A stretch of 64,000 bases of DNA from a virus: the IMG/VR virus record IMGVR_UViG_3300035698_004821, positions 29,085 to 93,084 of that record. One strand, written 5' to 3'. The translations under genes were made by a program, and so were the position numbers. This document shows, one piece after another, positions 11,001 to 19,087 of this stretch. The notes beneath the pieces are model-generated. The model saw nothing but the letters and a program-made list of their open reading frames with translations, was not told where the DNA came from and did no database searches. Positions within the stretch are counted from its first letter, which is position 1; every line of letters begins with the position of its first letter.

Positions 11001-14000
11001 TCTCTGTCAACGCCATAGTCTCTGTGGATGTGACACTAGATAAACAAGACGCCCCACTGGCCGTGATAAAGTTAGCTGACCCACTGTACACACTGCAGAA
11101 TGACTACTTCGATAAGTCCAACATATCCAACAGGGATAGCAAAGGGAACGCTTTACCTGAGAATAGAAAGAAGGTCCTAGGCTCTCTAAGAGACCCTGAC
11201 TCAGATAGCAACCTTAAGAGATACAAACTCATCCAGGGCAGATCCATACAGATCAGGATGGGCTATAGCTCCATGGCGTATAACCTGCCTATCGTATTCA
11301 CAGGCAGAATTACAGAGATAGTGCCTGGTGATCAGCTCACTGTCGTGGCGCAAGGCTGGAAAGCTGAGCTTATAAACCGTAAGGTTAGCTTCCTTAACAA
11401 GGAGCCTGCCAACTGGGGAGCAAGAGACCTAGCTATCCAAGCGATAACCTACGCGAACCCGGATGGGTTCGGCGATAAGTTCCCTGAGCATGACGCTCAG
11501 TTCATCCTACGTAACCTTAGAAACCAGGATGTCGCTTCCGCAGTTACTAACGCTATAGATGCCTACCAGAACATCCAATTAGAGGGTGTCGGCTCGACAG
11601 GTGTTGTAGGTGGCTTAGGCAATTACATAATCAAGACCATAGGTCTTAAGTCGGTTACTAAGAAGGATAAAGGCTTTGACACACGCCTAAAGAACATATG
11701 GTATCCGGATACATCACTGTACAGTAACGTATTCGGTCTGAGATCCACCTTTGGTTTAATGCCTAGCTTCCTAAACGATAGCTGGATTATACCCTTACAG
11801 CCCGCCTGGGACGCCCTACAAGAGGCGTCAAGACATGCGTGGAACTGCATTATAGATGTGGTGCCATACGATAATGAAGCAACCATCTTCATGGGCCATC
11901 CTGACCAGCCTTATTACTTCACTCGGGGTACAGCCCTTAGCAAGGCGCTGTATAACAAGTACAGGAAGAGCTCTAACAAAGATGTTAACAAGGTGTTGAG
12001 CAACTTGTTCAATGGGTTCTTAGACTCTAAGTACTATGCCAATGAGGCTCCAGACTTTATAGAGGGTCGGATTAAGGCTGCTGCAGCACTACTGACTGAA
12101 AGACAAGGCTTCTTTGTAACTAATAGGAACGCGATTTCAGCTGCTGCCGCTAGCATCTTCCGAGGAGTAGAGCTATCGGGTCTGTCCGCATTCGGTTCCC
12201 TAAGTGACTACTATAGGCTGTACGCCAAGTACTTACTTGAAGACAAGGGTAACGCCTCTGAGCTTGTCGCGTCCAATGCCATATTTGAGGAAGCAGAAAA
12301 GTCCGGACTACCCTTAGCTAGACTAGAGCAGGTGAAGAATACGGGTGTATCTTCCGACTTCACTATCCTAGTCTTTGCCAAATTCTTTGGCATAGATGCT
12401 AGTAGAATATTCATAGGCTGGCCGAATGCAGACAAGGATATAAATCAAATACTAGCTAGGAACTCAAACGTGGAGGACTTCCTGAAGCCTGTAGAGATAG
12501 CTATAGACGGGCTGACGGGAAGGAGCTACTACAGCGACAAGTTATTGGAGTACATAGACAAAGACCTACGCCGAATAAACTCTACTAGACCCCTCGTTGA
12601 ATATGTGAGCGCAGGATCAGGTGGAGCCTCAGTTAGTGCCTACAGCATTCTACCCACCCTTAGATACGCCAAGACGTCTACGTCGTACCTGAGTAACGAA
12701 GGTCTTACCTCGTTCATTACTCAAAGCTTAGAAGCCTACAGTACTGATGATGCATCTAGCAGAGGTCTACTGGATAAAGCTTCACACAGGGCAACACTGA
12801 CGGACCTTAGGGCCAAGATAGAAGCCATCAGATCCAACAAGGAATACATAGTTAGTAAGTCCATACTCAGTGAGCTTGGTGTACCAATTAATGGAAAGCT
12901 GTCTGACATAGTCAAGGACAACATAGCCTTATTCAAGATATTCATGTACTTCTTCTGCTCCTACGTCATGGAAGACGGAGAGGCTATACAGACAACACAA
13001 GAACTTACTGAGGATAATGACTTCAAGTTGCCACCGAACATGAAGGTGTTTAGGGTACATCACTACGCTGACGATGACCACAACATTATACAGAATAACA
13101 TTGTGTCTACTACTCGTGAGATGTGGAATACGGTAGTTATTGAGCACCCTTCCGCTGGCTCAGCCGAAGACACCGTTAGCTCAGAAGAGCAGCTCTACAC
13201 TCAGGGAAGAATCAATGCAGGCGCCAACTGGGTGTACTACCCCAAGCAAGAAGTGACAGGTGTAATAGGTCTACAGTTCCACCCTGGTCTAACATTAGCT
13301 AATAAGAAAATAAAGGTATTCACAGAGCTAAACTGCCAGAGCCCTGAGCTCGCTGCAAAGCTGGCTTGTAACCACCTTGCCCAAGGCATTAGAAAGATGT
13401 ATCGTGGTAACTTGCTCCTACTGGGTAAAAACATTAAGCCCCACGATAGAATCATCTTAGGTGACAAGTACACCAACATGGCTGGACCAGTAGAGGTGGA
13501 GAGCGTGATACATCACTGGAATGCTGATCAAGGTTGGGTAACCAACATCATACCTAATGCTGTATGCGACTCCAACCCAGGAGCAGGTATACTACAGACA
13601 GCTGCCATGGAAGCTACCTTCCAAGGTGTCTTCAATGTAATTGACTTCGTATCAGACGCACTCATGTGGGCTACAATTATAGCAACCCTAGGCGCGGCTA
13701 CTCCTCTAGCTGTGGGTGCCTTTAGTGTTAAGCAGGGTGTATTAGGTTTAGCCAAGAAGGTAGTGAGTAAGGGTCTACGTGGGAGCTCTAAAGAAATCCT
13801 CAAGTCGTATGGAAGAAGACTCAAGTCCGCAGGGGCAGGGGCAGGTGGTGTTGGCGGTGCGCTCCTAAAGAGAGGGCAGTCGGTGAATGCACTTAGAAAG
13901 GTCTTCCGTGAAGTAGCCGGTCCAGGAGTAGCTTTGCTTAGCAATGAGTTGAAGATAGGCGCAGCAGAATTTGGGGCACATATGTTCTTTAAATCCAATG

Positions 14001-14203
14001 TTATCGCTGGGTTTGTTGATTCATCTAAAGATGTCGAACAACTGCCCGTAATTCTATCCCCCATACTGTTCAATGGCAACCCATTTACATCAGGGCTAGA
14101 GACAGAGGATGCCATATGGGCCATAGCCTCTTTCGGATTCTACTACTCCTCAAGAGAGCTTCAGAGAGGAGCAGCCCTTCTTTACGATGAGATCTTTAAA
14201 TAA
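8075..14203 (+). CDS. Giant baseplate hub protein (gpD/gp27-like regions)
   Basis: This 2042-residue protein most likely forms the central baseplate hub joining the tail tube to the spike. Residues about 950-1130 read like the first half of a late-control gpD/gp27 hub, with a KLADPLY stretch, a G-R-x-IQIRMGY stretch and then FTGRITEIVPGDQLTVVAQG. Residues about 1725-1830 look like the second hub half (KVFTELNCQSPELAAKLACN, then GDKYTNMAGPVEVESVIHHW). The roughly 600 residues between them and the first 900 residues are not assigned. Near residues 1855-1890 is a hydrophobic Ala-rich segment, followed by a basic, Gly/Ala-rich tail. T4 gp27 and P2 gpD are each under 400 residues, so this protein is about five times larger and may carry fused wedge or tape-associated parts. 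Its start codon overlaps the stop of the spike gene (TAATG). The hub role is supported by motifs and by the gp25- and gpJ-like genes downstream. Confidence 0.68.
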   Translation: MLENNTNLQIGPLKYSHVVQKIAIQERKSVDVLETTRSNRNFVVDSGEAMHKAQIRLLFTGLDEINRGAGAEGEESGLRGLIALFRTAPIISILNKYLNTSWKKQDELLREDDGSLSEGSVYFSEIVPVALDGIELENVPDIPFSIQVTLSVSRVEIGPVSNSEVLYYLGENSKEDRKERPQDAFWLRKWIEQILSSDEIPELKPTDFDKANFNWYGKTAVGTSIETNRENFHLHLTTSDTTTGGVLISENCSMRHRFAYNKLLGNIFSFPTHMGSTARSMSLDIVFNNQESDETYAQFCRFKETADEIAKSKNRFDRVTGWHIQTPISKLLGLKKTTLAEGVPGQKPYEGVYVPVNITSESGEQPNMVNCRIDLLESNVDFYRDNEINLINGGTDYEDLWQYFDSIMDQEFAFRKKLRDDKDAAIREIVGRSSEDNYKGYQLFWPITQGVTKIKTASPFAILNVDTLRAVFLDPDFDVGGRIRDALLNHSLTYGEVVANRRVIISDKVVQNGSLIWRTFAGLDNNDLETGKLIEAIRNVVATQFMTWSDLEEPSVQDIVRHLANPATLGDQPPEILGGLGAVDILSTAIAIDLTRGFLGDAKSFFTTESSTGKVLSRLFSSKYEFLPAFKEALFKVITERKGKPKLLPHVYSTDGVYSAFYKLITSYTLEKDATIGIQEARDNYVQDNRNLQGSSLYPDLLLPTYVDLYGKDRWSEFAPTIEDLGLDTYYEGALTSEDLKAVQGNDIVSPAAWFYIKRVKNGETGLKSLARTTADVIDKTSPNLHISMPFNTNEIADIKQLIQKDGKETGMKGMKTNRTLSEIIEDSLYSYKESDPSGYRQDLTTLLTNADKFEEGYLKDNGSLKVYIHHNNNYSIPREINVPGLGAQVYKIASKKRELNTDKLRRLDADAAYTTPLEEDVKFNRHLDGNTRKLMDSSLSQIPDDQYSPERLFPSIKVFLIDRRGNDIIADDGLFSVNAIVSVDVTLDKQDAPLAVIKLADPLYTLQNDYFDKSNISNRDSKGNALPENRKKVLGSLRDPDSDSNLKRYKLIQGRSIQIRMGYSSMAYNLPIVFTGRITEIVPGDQLTVVAQGWKAELINRKVSFLNKEPANWGARDLAIQAITYANPDGFGDKFPEHDAQFILRNLRNQDVASAVTNAIDAYQNIQLEGVGSTGVVGGLGNYIIKTIGLKSVTKKDKGFDTRLKNIWYPDTSLYSNVFGLRSTFGLMPSFLNDSWIIPLQPAWDALQEASRHAWNCIIDVVPYDNEATIFMGHPDQPYYFTRGTALSKALYNKYRKSSNKDVNKVLSNLFNGFLDSKYYANEAPDFIEGRIKAAAALLTERQGFFVTNRNAISAAAASIFRGVELSGLSAFGSLSDYYRLYAKYLLEDKGNASELVASNAIFEEAEKSGLPLARLEQVKNTGVSSDFTILVFAKFFGIDASRIFIGWPNADKDINQILARNSNVEDFLKPVEIAIDGLTGRSYYSDKLLEYIDKDLRRINSTRPLVEYVSAGSGGASVSAYSILPTLRYAKTSTSYLSNEGLTSFITQSLEAYSTDDASSRGLLDKASHRATLTDLRAKIEAIRSNKEYIVSKSILSELGVPINGKLSDIVKDNIALFKIFMYFFCSYVMEDGEAIQTTQELTEDNDFKLPPNMKVFRVHHYADDDHNIIQNNIVSTTREMWNTVVIEHPSAGSAEDTVSSEEQLYTQGRINAGANWVYYPKQEVTGVIGLQFHPGLTLANKKIKVFTELNCQSPELAAKLACNHLAQGIRKMYRGNLLLLGKNIKPHDRIILGDKYTNMAGPVEVESVIHHWNADQGWVTNIIPNAVCDSNPGAGILQTAAMEATFQGVFNVIDFVSDALMWATIIATLGAATPLAVGAFSVKQGVLGLAKKVVSKGLRGSSKEILKSYGRRLKSAGAGAGGVGGALLKRGQSVNALRKVFREVAGPGVALLSNELKIGAAEFGAHMFFKSNVIAGFVDSSKDVEQLPVILSPILFNGNPFTSGLETEDAIWAIASFGFYYSSRELQRGAALLYDEIFK

Positions 14204-14721
14204 TGGAACTATTTGATAAACTAAGAAACCAAGCCAAGCTAGATTCTAGGCGATTCGGCAAGAGTATAGCCTGTAGGATTGTGTACGACAAGCTACTGGA
14301 TATAGTGGAGAAGGAGAACCTTGCGCCCTCTGGTATATTCTTCAACAGGAAGACAGGGTTAGACCCCATCAATTACAAAATGTTTGTGATACCTGTGAGT
14401 AGCTACCCGCAAATAGAGAGGTTAGTTAAGGACTATACGACTAGCCTTCCAGATAACCAAGACCCCCAAGACTTTGAATCTATAGAGAGAACCACCCAAT
14501 CTAGGTCAGGTCTTGTAGCAGCCCTTGAACAGAACCTCATCTTAGTTACGATAGGAATGGCAGTACCTCATGGACTGGGAGCAGGTCTTCTCCCCGAAAT
14601 GTGTGACGTACTTATAGATAGTGTTGATGTAAACCAAACTATAGAAGGTACCTATGTCTATAGGACTAAGGAAAAACTTAGAACACGAGCACAGCTCAAT
14701 GACAAATTAGACAACCAATGA
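14203..14721 (+). CDS. Small baseplate-associated protein, function unknown
   Basis: The 172-residue product is not recognised. It has a basic, helical N-terminus (residues 1-35), a central acidic loop and a hydrophobic stretch around residues 105-130 (LILVTIGMAVPHGLGAGLLP) that is short for a membrane helix and may be a buried strand. The gene overlaps the hub gene by one base and the next gene by four, so it is likely co-translated with the baseplate core. Position between hub and wedge genes suggests an assembly or hub-to-wedge connector role, which is inference only. Confidence 0.55.
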   Translation: MELFDKLRNQAKLDSRRFGKSIACRIVYDKLLDIVEKENLAPSGIFFNRKTGLDPINYKMFVIPVSSYPQIERLVKDYTTSLPDNQDPQDFESIERTTQSRSGLVAALEQNLILVTIGMAVPHGLGAGLLPEMCDVLIDSVDVNQTIEGTYVYRTKEKLRTRAQLNDKLDNQ

Positions 14722-15380
14722 CACAACCTAATCCCCTTGACGTCACCGCTATAGGCGGCTCGCACTCTGGAACGAAGTCTCAAGATGAGATGGCGGCCAG
14801 GGTTAGCTTTACAATAGATAATGATAAGAGTATATCTGAAGTAGGTAACAAGATAATGAGTGCTGCCGAGTGGCAGTTCACTTCTCTGTCTGACCCTAAT
14901 AGATCACCCAAGTATGCTGTAGATCCTTCGGTCGCCTACTACGGTGCTGGTGCTCTTAGCTTGCTGCCTAGGGTAGGTAAGTTTGTCTTCGCCGCTAACA
15001 TGAATGAAGCTAATCGAGGTGCCTTCCGTTTAGATCATGGAGAGTCTAACTTCTACTCTAGCATGAATAAGACCACCCTGGGGTCACTAGACATAGACAC
15101 TGTGGACGGTCAAGTTCTTAACCCTCAGTCTCCTCAACAACCTAGCACCAACTACAGTCCTACCAAGCCTTGGATCAAAAAGCTATTCCCTACACTGTCT
15201 TCAAAAAACTTGATGTCCATAGCTATACTAGAGCTTGTGCAAAGGACACTTCTCGACTCACTAGACAGTCAGAGAGAGCCTCAAGCGTCAAAAAATAACG
15301 AGCGCAAACAAGGTATAGACATGGGCACCATTATCGCGGATAACCAAGAGATACAAGATCAAATTTTAGGAATCAATTAA
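14718..15380 (+). CDS. Baseplate-region protein, function unknown
   Basis: The product has 220 residues and no family I recognise. It is polar, with a Ser/Asn/Gln-rich middle and a C-terminal helical part (from about residue 150, WIKKLFPTLSSKNLMSIAIL) ending in an acidic helix. It starts inside an ATGA overlap with the upstream gene and ends in a TAATG overlap with the gp25-like gene, which has its own AGGA ribosome binding site in the last codons here. The order hub, two small proteins, gp25, gpJ resembles that of other large myoviruses, so a baseplate structural or assembly role is likely but unproven. Confidence 0.55.
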   Translation: MTQPNPLDVTAIGGSHSGTKSQDEMAARVSFTIDNDKSISEVGNKIMSAAEWQFTSLSDPNRSPKYAVDPSVAYYGAGALSLLPRVGKFVFAANMNEANRGAFRLDHGESNFYSSMNKTTLGSLDIDTVDGQVLNPQSPQQPSTNYSPTKPWIKKLFPTLSSKNLMSIAILELVQRTLLDSLDSQREPQASKNNERKQGIDMGTIIADNQEIQDQILGIN

Positions 15381-15823
15381 TGGCTATATATACCCAACAA
15401 GATATTGAATCAACACTAGATGGTGATATACAGCTATCCCCTAGAGGGGATCTACAGTTAGCCAATCCACTTGACACGTTCAAGTCATTAGCTAACTTTT
15501 TATTAAGGACAGACTTCGGAGATTATAGCCCGGATACATCGGTAGGCTGCAATCTAGGTTCCTTCGTAGGTGAGCTAAACACTACGGATAACAGGCAGTT
15601 TATGGAGTATAATATAACTAGTGTCCTGCGAGAGAGATTATTCACCGTAGCAGATGTTGAAGCTACGGTTGTTCCATTCGATCTAAACGAAGTTCTTTGT
15701 GTTGTCAATATAGGTGGTTCCTACTTACTAGATGGAACCATACAGACTATTAAAGGCGAAACACTAACGTACACATTCCCATATATAGATGGGACCCACA
15801 TCACGCCAATCACTACAGACTAA
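15380..15823 (+). CDS. gp25-like baseplate wedge protein
   Basis: This 147-residue protein is close in size to T4 gp25 (132 residues), the wedge component that helps start sheath polymerisation. It begins with a short tyrosine-containing segment and has D-x-x-LSPRGDLQLANPLDTF near residues 17-33, the pattern that opens many gp25/W-type proteins. A central region has an Arg-rich helix (VLRERLF) where the family has its conserved arginines. It sits immediately before the gpJ-like gene, the usual order for these partners, with a one-base TAATG overlap on each side. An AGGA at 15368-15371 can serve as ribosome binding site. The assignment rests on size, motif and order; no search was possible. 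Confidence 0.65.
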   Translation: MAIYTQQDIESTLDGDIQLSPRGDLQLANPLDTFKSLANFLLRTDFGDYSPDTSVGCNLGSFVGELNTTDNRQFMEYNITSVLRERLFTVADVEATVVPFDLNEVLCVVNIGGSYLLDGTIQTIKGETLTYTFPYIDGTHITPITTD

Positions 15824-16968
15824 TGGTCACAAGAAAAAACTTTTCTGATTCAGTACAAGATAGCGTCAGATATCTAATTAAAAATACTGACATAACCTAC
15901 TTTTCTGACGGGTCTATAGCAAAGGCGTTAGTTGAAACCAATAACTTAGAAGTAAGTAGGATTCAGCAATACGTGACAGGAGTGTTCCAGAATGCATTCT
16001 TGAGTTCCACCACAGGTATCTATCTAGATATGTGGGGAGAGACTCTTGGTCTTCCTAGAATTAAGGACAGACGAGCAACGGCACTGATCCAAGATGGAGC
16101 AGTCCGTTTTTATGTATCTAACGGAACACTGGGATCAAGGCTTCCCAATCCCGACAACTCAGGTTTAGGTCTTATACAATCAGGGGTATCTATTACGACT
16201 GCCTCAAACACTGTAGAGTACAAAGTTACGGAAGCGGTAACTTTCCCGGTAAATACTAGATCAGTATTTGTACCAGTCACAGCACAAGGAAGCGGCACAG
16301 ACTACAACGTAGGTGCTAACCAGCTGACTGTACATAACCTCAACAAATCAGAGGTCAAAGTTACTAATGACATTGCCATAGTTACGGGAAAGGACGTGGA
16401 ATCTGATGAAGAGTACAGGTTCCGGCTTTCACGAGCTATGACATCTAGATACGGAAGTAACCTCGCTGCTGTTGAGGTAGCTGCTGTATCTAATCCTGGC
16501 GTAGCCAGGGCAGAACTCCTGCAGTATGCTAGAGGCGCTGGGACCTTCGACGTACTGCTTATACCTCAAGGCAATAGAGTTACAGTAAGTACACGAGAGA
16601 ATACTAGAAGAGCTATAGAGCAGGTCGCTGCCTATGGTGTCTCTTTCGAGGTAAGAGAACCAGAGTACGTTCCTGTAAGGATCTCACTCCAGCTAATATT
16701 TAACAACAACGTCACAGAAGCAGAACGAATTAGCCTTAGAGCACAAGTTCAATCTAGTATTTTACAATACATTGCCTCCATCCCTCTGGGTGGAGAACTA
16801 ATCATTAACCAATTACGAGCCGCTTCCCTTGTGAGTCCCAGTATTAAAGATATCAAAATAATTGAACTGTATGTCAACTGTAAGCCTAGAACGCTCAGAA
16901 ATGTACAGCTTCGCGAGGATGAGCTATTCATCCCTGACGAGAAGACTGAGGCCATCGAGATAATATGA
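15823..16968 (+). CDS. Baseplate J-like (gp6/gp47-type) wedge protein
   Basis: The 381-residue product reads clearly as a Baseplate_J family protein, equivalent to P2 gpJ and the core part of T4 gp6, which forms the wedge ring that triggers contraction. Diagnostic stretches are an N-terminal helical domain with GIYLDMWGETLGLPR (about residues 64-78), a central region with AQGSGTDYNVGANQLT, the family hallmark ESDEEYRFRLSRAM (about 192-205) and then NPGVARAELLQYARGAGTFD. The C-terminal part includes IPLGGELIINQLRAA, as in the family. It overlaps the gp25-like gene by one base and the next gene by four. This is the best supported assignment in the window and fixes the virus as having a contractile tail or a related injection machine. 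Confidence 0.88.
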   Translation: MVTRKNFSDSVQDSVRYLIKNTDITYFSDGSIAKALVETNNLEVSRIQQYVTGVFQNAFLSSTTGIYLDMWGETLGLPRIKDRRATALIQDGAVRFYVSNGTLGSRLPNPDNSGLGLIQSGVSITTASNTVEYKVTEAVTFPVNTRSVFVPVTAQGSGTDYNVGANQLTVHNLNKSEVKVTNDIAIVTGKDVESDEEYRFRLSRAMTSRYGSNLAAVEVAAVSNPGVARAELLQYARGAGTFDVLLIPQGNRVTVSTRENTRRAIEQVAAYGVSFEVREPEYVPVRISLQLIFNNNVTEAERISLRAQVQSSILQYIASIPLGGELIINQLRAASLVSPSIKDIKIIELYVNCKPRTLRNVQLREDELFIPDEKTEAIEII

Positions 16969-17438
16969 CATTCGAAATATACAAACCTGAGTACAACCCT
17001 AGTGACCTTACTGGTCAGGTAGGAGGCAACATAGGTACAGAGATACTAAGTGGGTATATTAACGAACTGTTCCAGCACGTCTCTTCTCCTCCCTCTGGGA
17101 TAGACACCACTTCGTATCAATATAGGAAAGTGTTTGTAAAGAACACTTTTACAAGCACAGCCACAAATACACGAGTATGGGTGGACGCTATAGAGCATGT
17201 AGATCAGATTACGTTAGCTAAGTCTACAGCCATAGATGACCTTAGTACGGCGTCTACAAGGGAACCTGCTGGTATATCTGGCTGGTCATCCCCCGCAAAC
17301 TACGCAGAAGGGACGAGTCTCGGAACACTTGTCTCTAATGCACACACAGGCATCTGGATAAGACAAGCTCTTTCCGGCGTCTCCCTCCCTGACCCATATG
17401 CCACCTTCCGTATCTACGTCGGTGGAATCGTACAATGA
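16965..17438 (+). CDS. Baseplate/tail protein, function unknown
   Basis: The product has 157 residues. A central stretch (about residues 54-85, VFVKNTFTSTATNTRVWVD) looks like a small beta-sandwich domain found in structural proteins of large phages, but I cannot name the family with certainty. The C-terminus is beta-rich and ends YVGGIVQ. The gene begins in an ATGA overlap with the wedge gene and ends in another ATGA overlap with the next, so it belongs to the baseplate operon. It may be a small wedge or fibre-attachment protein placed right after the J-like ring. Confidence 0.6.
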   Translation: MTFEIYKPEYNPSDLTGQVGGNIGTEILSGYINELFQHVSSPPSGIDTTSYQYRKVFVKNTFTSTATNTRVWVDAIEHVDQITLAKSTAIDDLSTASTREPAGISGWSSPANYAEGTSLGTLVSNAHTGIWIRQALSGVSLPDPYATFRIYVGGIVQ

Positions 17439-19087
17439 CATCATCTAACTTTGACCTTTCGGTTCACCTTGATTACAAAACTAGACAGACAACGGTAAGT
17501 CTAATTAACCCTTATCCTACTGGTGGTACCACAGACACCCCAAACATGCTGTTCAGAATGTATGATAAGAACGGCTGCGTCATCCAACACATAATACTAT
17601 CGGGGGACCCTTCGTCCTATCAGTCTCAGACCCTTAATCAGACCGCCTCGTTCGGCCTACAGATAGGAGGTCTTGGATCAGAGAACCCAATCGGAGGTTA
17701 TGACTCATCTATAAACCACACAGACACCTCTGGTGTCTCCGTCGCCTACACGACAACTATGTGGGAGATGAGTGCGGAAGTCATTGACACCCCCGTCTTC
17801 CTCTTCGCTACACAAGCGATAGAGAACGGTTTCCGTGATTCCCTGTACATTGATGTGGACAGGAGAGATGACTGTTACATAGGGACCCCACTACTTATTA
17901 CAGACGGCGACGCTGTAGTCCAGGGCACAGTAGATGTTGTGACTGGTGACACGTACATGACCCTGGCATACGATAAATCTATCTCTGCCTATACTAACTC
18001 TACTATGGGTAATGCTGTCTGCGAGGTAATAAGTGGAGCCAACCTAGGTCAGACGTTCTCTGTAAGAGAACATACACCAGGTAGTGATTCATTATCTGTG
18101 GACTTGGACGTCAACCACCTATCAGGGCAGATAGTTAAGGTCATGCCCTACCGTACTGTTACGTCCTATGAGGGTTGGACTTACACTGGCTCTTCAGCAT
18201 CTAACAAGGGCGATGGAGGTATGCGGGCTAGGTTTGGTTTAGATACGGATATACCAGCGGGTCCAGGATCAATACATTATCTCTCTGGCACCGTAAGTGG
18301 CGACGCCACAATTGCTCACCCGTTTGATTTAACGAACACACCTGTGTTCAGCGCTTCTGTCGTTGTCCTACAGGACGACCCTTACATGCGTATTGTTTCC
18401 CCTGGTGACTTAGTTTACTTTACACCAGCGGCTTCCCCTAGTTCTGAATCCACAGGTGTGATTATATCTGTAAATGAGCATGCTGTGTCTGCAGATGGTG
18501 ACTTTGCAATAACATACTGGCCAAATGAGCCACCGACCGCCACGTCAGAGTATAAGATCTTCCGATCAAATGTGGTCGATCTGCAGTCTTACCCAGAGCT
18601 AGGTAGGGATTACCTATGTATCGCTCGCGATGGCTCCTTAGTAAATACTGGAGAGAGGTACGCAACTGTAGTTAGGACTCCTTCCGTCGAAGTAGACTTC
18701 GCAGCCAATGAATTTGAGAGTACCTTCCCAGCCATACCGGAGTCTAGTCACTTCCACATCGGACCTGTCTACCTTAGTAACGGGCAGACGCTACTAGAGG
18801 ATGGAGTAGGCAGTAACGGAGTGGCCCCTCACCTGCACTTCAGTGGTCTGGTTACCAACGGAGATCCAGAAGCACCGGCGACTTTGATTGACACTACAGC
18901 CTTCTCAACCCAGAGAGCTGATGCAGCCCACAAGTTTGCTGGTATGTACTACAAGGATGGCATCATGACCATGGCAGTAGGGACCTCCTTCAATGCATCA
19001 GAAACTATAATCTGTAAAACGGTTATCAATTACGGATCTATTAAGATAGACAAAGTATTTACTATACCTGTACAGCCTTCAGTATGA
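17435..19087 (+). CDS. Beta-rich baseplate/tail protein, function unknown
   Basis: The 550-residue product is rich in Ser, Thr, Gly and Asp with few predicted helices, typical of beta-structured tail appendage proteins. No enzyme motif was seen. The last quarter contains a His-rich stretch (SSHFHIGPVY and APHLHFSGL, about residues 430-475) that could bind metal, followed by a small beta-sandwich-like end. It shares ATGA overlaps with both neighbours. A structural role on the baseplate periphery is inferred from composition and position. Confidence 0.58.
   Translation: MTSSNFDLSVHLDYKTRQTTVSLINPYPTGGTTDTPNMLFRMYDKNGCVIQHIILSGDPSSYQSQTLNQTASFGLQIGGLGSENPIGGYDSSINHTDTSGVSVAYTTTMWEMSAEVIDTPVFLFATQAIENGFRDSLYIDVDRRDDCYIGTPLLITDGDAVVQGTVDVVTGDTYMTLAYDKSISAYTNSTMGNAVCEVISGANLGQTFSVREHTPGSDSLSVDLDVNHLSGQIVKVMPYRTVTSYEGWTYTGSSASNKGDGGMRARFGLDTDIPAGPGSIHYLSGTVSGDATIAHPFDLTNTPVFSASVVVLQDDPYMRIVSPGDLVYFTPAASPSSESTGVIISVNEHAVSADGDFAITYWPNEPPTATSEYKIFRSNVVDLQSYPELGRDYLCIARDGSLVNTGERYATVVRTPSVEVDFAANEFESTFPAIPESSHFHIGPVYLSNGQTLLEDGVGSNGVAPHLHFSGLVTNGDPEAPATLIDTTAFSTQRADAAHKFAGMYYKDGIMTMAVGTSFNASETIICKTVINYGSIKIDKVFTIPVQPSV

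Noticed and set aside
13528-14124. Minus-strand frame of 198 codons inside the hub gene
   Set aside because: The longest of several minus-strand frames, but it mirrors the Ala/Gly-rich end of the hub gene and lacks a start context. No independent evidence of coding.
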